Made by a program: the position numbers and the translations under genes
Assembly (NCBI GenBank): GCA_030825825.1
Contig: JAPJPE010000068.1
Span: 1 to 6,836 of the forward strand
Reading direction: 5' to 3'
From: Streptococcus sp.
GTDB taxonomy: Bacteria; Bacillota; Bacilli; Lactobacillales; Streptococcaceae
Length of the DNA: 6,836 nt
Notes under the pieces: generated by a model
Databases searched by the model: none
What the model saw: the letters and a program-made list of their open reading frames with translations, nothing else
Told to the model about the DNA's origin: nothing
Shown here: one piece after another, positions 1 to 6,500 of the stretch
How the letters are laid out: the number at the start of each line of letters is the position of its first letter
Position numbering within the stretch: position 1 is the first letter of the stretch

Positions 1-2
1 TC

Positions 3-95
3 AGCCAAGGCATGATTCTTTCCGCAGAACACGGAGATCAATTAACAGTCTTAACTGTTGATCCATCTGTACCAAATGGAAGCATCATTGGGTAA
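3..95 (+). CDS. metG: Methionyl-tRNA synthetase, C-terminal end (partial)
   Basis: This is an open frame that enters from the left edge and stops with TAA at 93-95, giving the last 30 residues of a protein. It contains SQGMILSAE, a beta-rich LTVLTVD stretch, and ends VPNGSIIG. From memory of the family, this matches the end of the C-terminal tRNA-binding (EMAP-II/OB-fold) domain of bacterial methionyl-tRNA synthetase, where the chain closes with a VPNG-type turn. The full enzyme charges tRNA-Met with methionine in the cytosol. Only the tail is visible, so no catalytic motif (HIGH, KMSKS) can be checked. Another protein with the same OB-fold domain, such as a free-standing tRNA-binding protein, is possible but less likely. 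A hairpin terminator follows 16 bp after the stop. Confidence 0.8.
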   Translation, partial: SQGMILSAEHGDQLTVLTVDPSVPNGSIIG

Positions 96-111
96 ACGAT
101 AATTGTAGATG

Positions 112-137
112 AAAAGCACTCCCTCGGGAGTGCTTTT
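112..137. terminator. Bidirectional intrinsic terminator between convergent genes
   Basis: A perfect 12-bp inverted repeat (AAAAGCACTCCC / GGGAGTGCTTTT) is separated by two bases, so the folded loop would be CTCG. It has a G+C-rich core with A-run and T-run flanks on both sides. It lies 16 bp after the metG stop on the plus strand and 18 bp after the regulator stop on the minus strand, so it can end transcription from both directions. Confidence 0.88.
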
Positions 138-155
138 GTTGTGACGATACATGTC

Positions 156-362
156 CTATTCATCTGACCGGTATTCCAGGATATCTCCAGGCTGGCAGTC
201 GAGTTCTTTGCAGATGGCTTCAAGGGTGGTGAAGCGGATGGCTTTGGCCTTGCCTGTCTTGAGGATGGAGAGGTTGGCTGTGGTGATGCCGATTTTGTCT
301 GCTAGCTCATTGGATTTCATCTTTCGCTTGGCCAGCATGACATCTAAATTGACGATAATCAT
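156..362 (-). CDS. Small Cro/CI (XRE)-family transcriptional regulator, YozG-like
   Basis: This 68-residue protein is almost entirely one helix-turn-helix domain. The HTH core runs from about residue 16 to 36 (SNELADKIGITTANLSILKTG), and a final helix with TLEAICKELDCQPGDILEY is typical of small Cro/CI-like proteins with no added domain. The start ATG (360-362) has an AAGGAGGG ribosome site at 367-374 that overlaps the TAA stop of the upstream DUF2975 gene, so the two are probably translationally coupled. Regulators of this type commonly sit beside DUF2975 membrane proteins in Firmicutes, for example the yoaS/yozG pair of Bacillus subtilis as I recall it. By inference it binds DNA as a dimer and controls its own operon. 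Its targets and signal are unknown. No toxin gene is adjacent, so an antitoxin role is not supported. Confidence 0.85.
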   Translation of the reverse strand: MIIVNLDVMLAKRKMKSNELADKIGITTANLSILKTGKAKAIRFTTLEAICKELDCQPGDILEYRSDE

Positions 363-372
363 GGCACCCTCC

Positions 373-894
373 TTAAATGGTTAGCTCATTTTCTTCGGCA
401 ATCTCAATCCCTCTTTCTAAAATCTTGCCAAGGACCCAGACAATTGGGACGGCAAGGAGAAGTCCCGTGTTAAAGGTCAATCGGAAGGTGAAGGGAAGGA
501 GATAAGCATTGCCACTGGTTTCAAGTGTGCCAGACATAAAGGACAAGACCAAGAGAATCTTCCAAGCTCGATTGCAAAGATCAATGTTGGAGTGAGAAAA
601 GATCTTTTCTTGGTAGAGATTTTGGAGGAAGCTGCGAATGGTGATCAGAAGAAAAATATAGATAGCGCTTGAGGCTAGTGGAAAGAGCAACTGCCAGAGG
701 GGTTGCGGATGTTTGGGGAAGAGCTGGATACCATTTACATCAAAGGACAAGCGTCCAGTTTGAACGATCTCCTTAAACACTCCCATCCGGGAAAGCAGGT
801 GGATGACCAGTGCTACCAAGGTCATAAAGCCACAGAAGTAAATGAAAGCCGTTAAGACTTCAATGACATCTTTTAAGGTTTTTGAGTTTTTCAT
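373..894 (-). CDS. DUF2975 family four-helix membrane protein
   Basis: A 173-residue integral membrane protein of unknown function. Hydrophobic segments lie at about residues 12-35, 66-88, 110-124 and 141-157. Between the second and third is a polar stretch, EKIFSHSNIDLCNRAWKI, which fits the conserved F-[TS]-x-x-N-x-x-x-x-R/N segment I associate with DUF2975. The short charged C-terminus (ERGIEIAEENELTI) also fits the family. I chose ATG 894 because a strong AAGGAGG lies six bases before it; a longer in-frame GTG start at 927 has no ribosome site. The gene is the first of a two-gene operon with the XRE regulator 10 bp downstream. The pairing suggests a membrane component that works with, or is controlled by, the regulator, but this is inference and no activity is known. 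Confidence 0.82.
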   Translation of the reverse strand: MKNSKTLKDVIEVLTAFIYFCGFMTLVALVIHLLSRMGVFKEIVQTGRLSFDVNGIQLFPKHPQPLWQLLFPLASSAIYIFLLITIRSFLQNLYQEKIFSHSNIDLCNRAWKILLVLSFMSGTLETSGNAYLLPFTFRLTFNTGLLLAVPIVWVLGKILERGIEIAEENELTI

Positions 895-900
895 CGCAAG

Positions 901-907
901 CCTCCTT
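901..907 (-). promoter_or_regulatory. Ribosome binding site that fixes the DUF2975 start
   Basis: On the minus strand the sequence reads AAGGAGG, then six bases, then ATG at 894. It is a full Shine-Dalgarno match at good spacing. It lies inside the longer GTG-initiated frame (927), which argues that the first 11 residues of that frame are not translated. Confidence 0.8.
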
Positions 908-931
908 GAAGTTAATTTATTTTTCACTTAT

Positions 932-959
932 AGTATACTCCTTATAAAAAATAAGTCAA
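932..959 (-). promoter_or_regulatory. Sigma-A promoter of the DUF2975-XRE operon
   Basis: On the minus strand, TTGACT (954-959) is followed after 16 bases by TATACT (932-937). Both hexamers are one base from consensus, and the spacing is one base shorter than ideal. The predicted start near position 925 gives a leader of about 30 bases carrying the ribosome site at 901-907. Confidence 0.72.
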
Positions 960-967
960 TAAAAAAG

Positions 968-982
968 TATCGAAAAACGATA
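968..982. promoter_or_regulatory. Candidate operator palindrome upstream of the DUF2975-XRE promoter
   Basis: A perfect inverted repeat, TATCG-AAAAA-CGATA, lies just upstream of the -35 box of the minus-strand promoter. Each side carries an AAAAAAGTA repeat (961-969 and 982-990). Its 15-bp size and 5-base spacer fit a site for a dimeric Cro/CI-type repressor, and the operon encodes one. Binding is inferred only, and A/T-rich spacers can give chance palindromes. Confidence 0.4.
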
Positions 983-1032
983 AAAAAGTAATGATAAACA
1001 AAATATTGTTTTTGCAAAACAGGTATTCTTTG

Positions 1033-1055
1033 TTAAGACTTAAAAAAAGTCTCAA
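1033..1055. repeat. Imperfect inverted repeat in the divergent intergenic region
   Basis: TTAAGACTT (1033-1041) pairs with AAGTCTCAA (1047-1055), eight of nine positions matching, across five A residues. It lies about 30 bp upstream of the -35 box of the 1146 gene. It could be a regulator site or a weak hairpin. The rest of the gap 983-1080 shows only another short A/T-rich repeat (AAACAA-AATA-TTGTTT, 996-1011). Confidence 0.35.
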
Positions 1056-1083
1056 GCTGGAAAACCACTACATAGAGGGGAAT

Positions 1084-1112
1084 TTTACTATACTGTCGAT
1101 TTAGGGTATACT
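1084..1112 (+). promoter_or_regulatory. Sigma-A promoter of the 1146 gene
   Basis: TTTACT (1084-1089), a 17-base spacer and TATACT (1107-1112) form a plausible promoter with a strong -10 and a weaker -35. The predicted start near 1119 leaves a leader of about 27 bases, which carries GGAGG at 1134-1138, seven bases before the ATG. Confidence 0.62.
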
Positions 1113-1145
1113 AGTGTAAAGATCTTATTCCATGGAGGTAGTAAA

Positions 1146-2408
1146 ATGAATCTTAAGTGGAAGAAAAAATACCTGGGGCCGATTTTGGGACTGGTCGGAG
1201 CAGCTGTTCTGATCGGTGGAGTCTATCTCTACTCTAGCTCCAACATCCAACCAGACCATCAAAAGGAATTTAACCAGACCAGCAAGAAGGTCACCAAGCC
1301 AAAAGAAAAAGCCATTGACTTGAGTGGCGATTATGTCTCCAATGAACGGGACGAAGCCAAAATCGAGAAAAAAGGCAAGGCTTGGAAGATCGATTACCAA
1401 ACGGCTGACGGCAAGGTAGCTGCTGAATTTAGCACGGATTGGAAGGTAGAAGGGTCTAACAAGGTTTCGACAGGCAAGATGAAAAAGTCCGATGGCAATA
1501 CTGATTTTACAGTCACTGTTCGCGTCTTCAAATATAAGACGGATAAGAAGCCTTTGATTACGGTCACCATGTCTGATAAAAATCCCGACCACGAGATGGT
1601 ATTTGCCAACCGGGAGGATTTTTTCAAATCGACAGATCCAAATGATGTTGTCCTTGATGGCAATCTTTCACCGTTTGAAGGTGCCTATTCCAATGATGCC
1701 TATGAAAAGGAAATCGCCGATTCCGGCTTTAAACTCTATGGCTATACTCCAGAAGAATATTACCAAAACAAGACCAATGCCTTTCCAAGCATTGTAAATG
1801 GTGAGACTGGCTGGACTTTCTGGAGCGGAGGCACTCGGGCAAGTTACCTGCTCAATAAAGAAAAAGAGCCTAAGAAACGAAAAGGCTATTATGAAGTTTA
1901 TTTCACTGGAGCCAATGCGACTGCGATCCAAGGACAAGAACAAATCTTGTACTTGATCCCAGCAGGTGTGACAGGTCCTGATGGAGTGGCTTCGCAAGAA
2001 CGTCGAATTCTCTTTGGGGATGTGGCCTTTCGGGATTACCATCTAGAGTGGTGGAAAGCCTACCCGCAACCGAAAAAAGAGAAAGACTTGGATATTGCGG
2101 CCATTAACGGAGGCGACTTCTCTAGCTTAGCTGGAACCTGGCGCAATGGCAAGGGGGCTGAGATCGTCATCCAAGCAGATGGGAAAGTCAAGGGCCAAGG
2201 TAGCCTCAAGGCCGTTGCGGACTCAGATAAGAAGAGCAAGATCCCTTATGTTGAACTGAAGATGGGTGAGACCGGTGCGGCGATTGGACTGCTGAAAATT
2301 GGCTTCCAAAATCCAGATGGAGATCAGTCTGACACCAGTAAGCCACGTCTGGTGGTGACTCAATCTGCAGGAAACTACCCAGCTGATCAATATTTCTACC
2401 GTCAATAA
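1146..2408 (+). CDS. Membrane-anchored extracytoplasmic protein with DUF6287-like C-terminal domain
   Basis: A 420-residue protein with a basic start (MNLKWKKKY) and one hydrophobic segment at about residues 10-30. A Lys-rich polar linker follows (about 31-57), so the rest is probably outside the membrane. There is no cysteine, hence no lipobox, and no LPXTG. Three modules follow. Module 1 (about 58-155) begins DLSGDYVSN and ends MVFANRED. Module 2 (about 173-300) begins SPFEGAYSND and ends RILFGDVAFRDY. Module 3 (about 318-420) begins GDFSSLAGTWRNGKG and ends DQYFYRQ. The third opening resembles the short DUF6287 motif of streptococcal surface lipoproteins, as I recall it. Module 2 also has the LYLIPAGV strand seen in such proteins. 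The function is unknown. GGAGG lies seven bases before ATG. The gene has its own promoter and terminator, so it is monocistronic. Confidence 0.75.
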   Translation: MNLKWKKKYLGPILGLVGAAVLIGGVYLYSSSNIQPDHQKEFNQTSKKVTKPKEKAIDLSGDYVSNERDEAKIEKKGKAWKIDYQTADGKVAAEFSTDWKVEGSNKVSTGKMKKSDGNTDFTVTVRVFKYKTDKKPLITVTMSDKNPDHEMVFANREDFFKSTDPNDVVLDGNLSPFEGAYSNDAYEKEIADSGFKLYGYTPEEYYQNKTNAFPSIVNGETGWTFWSGGTRASYLLNKEKEPKKRKGYYEVYFTGANATAIQGQEQILYLIPAGVTGPDGVASQERRILFGDVAFRDYHLEWWKAYPQPKKEKDLDIAAINGGDFSSLAGTWRNGKGAEIVIQADGKVKGQGSLKAVADSDKKSKIPYVELKMGETGAAIGLLKIGFQNPDGDQSDTSKPRLVVTQSAGNYPADQYFYRQ

Positions 2409-2440
2409 AAAGTTTGAGACAGCTTTGTCTCAAACTTTTT
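2407..2440 (+). terminator. Intrinsic terminator of the 1146 gene
   Basis: A perfect 15-bp stem (AAAAAGTTTGAGACA / TGTCTCAAACTTTTT) with a GCTT loop ends in a T-run. It starts within the TAA stop codon. It should separate the 1146 gene from the zinc operon downstream. Confidence 0.9.
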
Positions 2441-2442
2441 TA

Positions 2443-2457
2443 CTGTCTAAAAGACAG
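2443..2457. repeat. Small second hairpin after the terminator
   Basis: CTGTCT-AAA-AGACAG is a perfect 6-bp inverted repeat placed just behind the main terminator. It may be a remnant or an auxiliary stem. Its arms echo the GAGACAG/TGTCTC part of the preceding terminator. No T-run follows. Confidence 0.35.
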
Positions 2458-2515
2458 CTATCTATTTGCAGAATGCTAGTCCCTATCATTAAAAGGAAAA
2501 AAATGTAAAAAAGAC

Positions 2516-2544
2516 TTGACAAAGCAAATGATTAGCAGTATTAT
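2516..2544 (+). promoter_or_regulatory. Sigma-A promoter of the adcAII-pht operon
   Basis: TTGACA (2516-2521) matches consensus fully. A 17-base spacer is followed by TATTAT (2539-2544). The expected transcription start is near 2551, giving a leader of about 50 bases. The last base of the -10 box is the first base of the first AdcR box, so occupancy by a repressor would exclude RNA polymerase. Confidence 0.85.
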
Positions 2545-2579
2545 TAACTAGTTAATTAACTGATTAATAAACTGGTTAA
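2544..2579. promoter_or_regulatory. Three abutting AdcR-type zinc-repressor boxes
   Basis: Three 12-bp units lie end to end with no spacer. Box 1 (2544-2555, TTAACTAGTTAA) is a perfect palindrome and fits the AdcR consensus TTAACYRGTTAA. Box 2 (2556-2567, TTAACTGATTAA) and box 3 (2568-2579, TAAACTGGTTAA) each have one mismatch. AdcR is the zinc-responsive MarR-family repressor of streptococci that controls adcRCBA, adcAII and pht genes. The array runs from the -10 box across the predicted start to about +29, a clear repression layout. AdcR itself is not encoded here. Confidence 0.88.
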
Positions 2580-2602
2580 CGAAAATGAAAAAGAGGTGAA
2601 GG

Positions 2603-3538
2603 ATGAATAGGAGAAGAATGAAGGTGCTGGGAATCTTGTTCCTCAGTTTCTTTCTGCTTGCAGCTTGTGGTAGTCAAGGAAATGCAGGCAAGCCCCCTTC
2701 TAAAAAAGGTCTCAAAATTGTCACGAGCTTTTATCCTATCTATGCCCTGGTCAAGGAAATTTCTGGGGATCAAAATGACATTTGGATGGTTCAGTCCGGT
2801 GCAGGGATCCATGATTACGAGCCCTCAACCAAGGAAGTGGCTCAGATCTATGATGCGGATGTATTTGTCTATCATTCTCAGACTCTGGAATCTTGGGCTG
2901 GTCGCTTAGATCCCAATCTTCAAGGTTCCAAGTTGCGAGTGATTGAAGGTAGCCAAGGAATGACCCTTGATAAGGTGGCTGGATTAGAGGATGTCGAGGC
3001 TGGTCAGGGAAAAGAAGCCAAGCACTTGTATGATCCGCATACTTGGTTGGATCCTGTAAAAATCGCAGAGGAAGGAAAGATCATCGCCCAACGCTTGGGA
3101 GAGATCGATCCAAAGAACAAGGAGCTCTACCAGGCCAATGCTCAAAAGCTTGAAAAGGGCTGTGAGGAACTGGTAGCCCACTACCAGCCTCTCTTTGATA
3201 AGGCCAAGCAAAAGACTTTTGTGACCCAGCATACGGCCTTTTCTTATCTGGCTAAACGCTTTGGTCTCAAGCAGTTAGGGATTGCAGGGATTTCCCCAGA
3301 GCAAGAACCGACAGCTCGGCAATTGGCGGAGATCCAGCAGTTTGTCAAAGACTACAAGGTGAAAACGATCTTTGTGGAAAAGCACACGTCGTCAAAAGTG
3401 GCAGATAGTATCGCCAAGGCAACAGGGGCGCGTGTCAAGGTCTTGGATCCACTGGAAGCCGATCCACAAAACGATAAGGATTTATTAAAAAATTTAGAAG
3501 AAAATATGGCGACTTTAGCCAAGGAATTAGAGGAGTAA
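2603..3538 (+). CDS. adcAII: Zinc-binding lipoprotein AdcAII (Lmb/laminin-binding type), ABC-transporter substrate-binding protein
   Basis: A 311-residue cluster A-I (ZnuA/TroA-like) metal-binding lipoprotein. The signal peptide has a basic start (MNRRRMK), a hydrophobic core and a lipobox LAAC with the lipidated Cys at residue 22. The mature part has the family signatures KIVTSFYPIYALVKEI, GAGIHDYEPS, LYDPHTWLDP and FVTQHTAFSYLAKRFGLKQLGI. The four zinc ligands of pneumococcal AdcAII (His71, His147, His211, Glu286) correspond to His70, His146, His210 and Glu285. It lacks the long His-rich loop of AdcA, as expected for AdcAII. It should deliver zinc to the AdcCB permease encoded elsewhere; orthologues (Lmb) are also reported to bind laminin. 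The start at 2603 has GAGGTG four bases upstream; an in-frame ATG at 2618 with AGGAG is an alternative. It shares an AdcR-controlled operon with the triad gene. An extra Cys187 is present. Confidence 0.93.
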   Translation: MNRRRMKVLGILFLSFFLLAACGSQGNAGKPPSKKGLKIVTSFYPIYALVKEISGDQNDIWMVQSGAGIHDYEPSTKEVAQIYDADVFVYHSQTLESWAGRLDPNLQGSKLRVIEGSQGMTLDKVAGLEDVEAGQGKEAKHLYDPHTWLDPVKIAEEGKIIAQRLGEIDPKNKELYQANAQKLEKGCEELVAHYQPLFDKAKQKTFVTQHTAFSYLAKRFGLKQLGIAGISPEQEPTARQLAEIQQFVKDYKVKTIFVEKHTSSKVADSIAKATGARVKVLDPLEADPQNDKDLLKNLEENMATLAKELEE

Positions 3539-3545
3539 ATCAAGA

Positions 3546-6500
3546 ATGAAGAAAAAGGGAACGATTGGAATTGTAGCGACCTTGGGGCTAGGACTCTGTG
3601 CCTATGCACTTAGTCAGCAACCACAAGTCAAGGAAGAGAAAAAGAATCAGATTCAGTACCTGCAGGCAGAAAAGAAAGCGTCATCGACTGACACCAGTAA
3701 AAAGGAAGACAGCATCGAAGCGGTCAATGCCAAGGAAAAGACCCAGGCAGAGCAGATTGTCATCAAGATTACAGATGAAGGCTTTGTCACTTCTCATGGA
3801 GATCATTTTCATTACTACAGCGGCAAGGTCCCATTTGATGCCATCTTTAGTGAAGAGTTGATTTTGCGAGATCCAACTTACCAGCTGCAAGAAGCGGATA
3901 TCGTGAGCAAGGTAAAGGATGGCTATATTATCAAACGCGCTGGGAAATACTATCTCTACTTAAAGGATGCCCAGCATACGGTTAATGTGCGCTCGATCGA
4001 AGAGATCGCCCAACAGCAAAAGGGAGGCACCAAAGAAGAAGGGGAGACGGGATCGGTGCAAGCGAGCTCCTCGCACAAGACAGGCAAGACCCGTGACTTC
4101 CGTCAACCGAGTCAAGCGCTAAAAGAAGGAAAGACTCTTGAGATGCTGACGGCTAAGAACCATACAGGTGGTGGCTACCGTACAGATGATGGCTATGTCT
4201 TTAGCCCTGGAGATGTCATTTCAGATACAGGGGACGGCTTTATTGTGCCCCATGGCGGCCATTTCCATTATATTCCAAAGAGTGCCTTATCTGCTGGTGA
4301 GTTAGCAGCAGCACTTTCGTTATTAAGCGGTCAAGCCGGCCATCAGGCTGGGAACTCACGCCTAGCTGGAGCAAGCACAGAACAAGGGCAAGGAACTCCA
4401 GATCAAGCCTCTCCAAGCCTTGGGAAGCAAGCGAGCAACCAGCCATCAGCCAGTTCAACCAATACACAGACAACCCCAACGACTTCTAAACCGGCTGCAT
4501 CTAAACCGAGTCTAACCCTGACCAACTTGATCGAAGAATTGCAGAAAGCCCCGTTGTCTTCTCGTCATGTGGAGTCTGATGGTTCTGTCTTTGATCCAAG
4601 AAAGATTACCAAGTGGACCGATCAAGGGATTGTCTACCCTCATGGGGATCATTTCCACTTTATCCCATATAGCTCTCTATCTCCTTTAGAGCGTGAGTTG
4701 GCGCGGCAATTCCAATTGCTTCGTGCTCAAGGATCTAGTAGTCCAACAGAAGTAAGTCCAAGCTTGCCTTCAAATCCGAGCACAAAACCAGTTGATCCTG
4801 ATCATGAGCATGGCGACAGTCACGAGCACGAAGAGGAGCACGATCACGGTTTCCACGCAGACAAGGTCATCAGCAAGGACGAGGACGGTTACATGGTCGC
4901 TCATGGCAACCATGCCCATTATTTCTATAAAAAGGACCTCTCTCCTCAAGAAATTGCGGCAGCAGAGGCAACTCTAGCTGGTAAGAAAGAAGAGGACAAG
5001 GGGCAGCCACTGACAGATGATGTTGCGACCTATTCTCGTGATGCCTCAGATGAGGAAAAGATCCAGTACATCAGCAAGACCTATGGTGTCCCTCGTGAGG
5101 CCATTAAGATTTCCAATGGTTTCTTTGTCTTTAACAATCCAGACCAAGAATACGATCCGACCCACATCCATCCTTATGCTGTTCGTAAGGAACATGTCCG
5201 GATCCCACTTGAAACTGGCAATCCTGAACTAGACTTTATCAATGAACTCTATGCAACAGCGCTTCGTTCGGGGATTTCTCCTTATAGCCTCCAGATTGAA
5301 AATGGTCAGTTTGTCATCCCGCATGGCGATCACAACCACTACATCAAGGTGCGCTCAGCAGGGCTAGCAGACTACTTAGCCCACCGTCTTCCAACCATCC
5401 AATCTCCTTACAAAAAAGGAGACTTGGACAAGAAAGTCGTAGAGGACAAGGTCAACCAACTCTTAGCAGAAAGCCGCAGCCTCTATGCTTCTGATCCATT
5501 GCAACAAAGACGGATTGAGCTCATCTTGGGCCACTTCTTGGAAAATGTCAAGAGCTTCCCAAGTAATTCAACAGAGGGCTACCTAGCTAGTCTCAAGCAG
5601 GTTGATGCGCAGTACATTCATGCGACCCAAGCGGTCAAACCAAAAGAAGAGACAGCTTTGGATCGTCGTTACCAAGAATTGTTGGAACAAGTGCGCTTGC
5701 TAGACACAGAAGCCTTCCAATTGAAGAAGGAAGAGTTGGTCTCTCAATTGCAGGAAGCCTATACTGCCAAGGATAGCAAGCGTTTAGAACAGGAAGGGAA
5801 GCTATTAGAAGCTGTTCAGGAGATGCAAGATCGGACGGGTGTGACATCGGTCGACTACCTCAAGTATTTCTACCAAAGCTTGAGCGATGCGCGCTTGACA
5901 CCAGAACTCCGCACTAAGGCAGCAGATCTAGCCTTGAAGCTCTACCGAGCTCAAGCCTTTGAAGAAGCTTGGGATTCCAAGTCTCACTTTATGGAACTCT
6001 ACCAAACCAAGCAAGCTATTGACCAGCTCTTCTCTCAAGAAAAAGGCCAAACCTATCCTATTGAAAAAACAGTTTTGGATCAAAAAGGAAGTCAAACCAC
6101 ATCTTATAACTTAGCGGTCTATGATTTCCTCAAGGGCTTATATGGAGAGTTGGATAAGGCAACAGAAGCTCGTCAACAGAACAAGATATTGACAGCTCTC
6201 TTAGAGCAAATTCAGTCGCTCTTGCCACAAGTCGAAGACCAAGGCAAACGAACTGCACTTGAAGCAGGCTTGGCTCAACTTGGAAAAGAAGCTAATCCAG
6301 ACAAGGCTATTTCAAGTGGGGAAGCACTTCTACGCGAAATCAGTGATACCATTGAAAAGCAAAAACAAAAGCAAACGGAAGAGCCTCAAATTGGGGATGT
6401 CGCTCTTTATCAACAGCTCTATAACCAGTTGATGGCCTTGCACCAACAATTGCAGGACAAGGGAGCTAGTGATGCTGTGTTTGATCGCTTGGAAGCTCTC

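Noticed and set aside
895..927. Longer DUF2975 start at GTG 927
   Set aside because: It has no Shine-Dalgarno match, lies right at the predicted transcription start, and would place the strong AAGGAGG at 901-907 inside the coding frame.
1033..1048. Possible CiaR site (TTTAAG-N5-TTTAAG type) around TTAAGACTTAA
   Set aside because: The two half-sites are not direct repeats at the five-base spacing the CiaR motif needs.
1125..1592. Minus-strand frame of 155 codons, with a hydrophobic-looking product
   Set aside because: It is antisense to the N-terminal half of the 1146 gene, which has a promoter, ribosome site and terminator. The hydrophobic look comes from complementing Lys/Asp-rich codons.
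1668..2042. Minus-strand frame of 124 codons
   Set aside because: It lies wholly inside the 1146 gene with no ribosome site or plausible domain; a shadow frame.
3500..3546. Separate promoter or AdcR box in front of the triad gene
   Set aside because: No TTAACYRGTTAA-like sequence or paired -35/-10 boxes are visible before 3546; the 7-bp gap and ribosome site inside adcAII point to one operon.
3795..5339. Regularly spaced repeats as a CRISPR array
   Set aside because: The repeats are coding triad motifs in one open frame with diverged bases and uneven spacing of about 260-460 bp.
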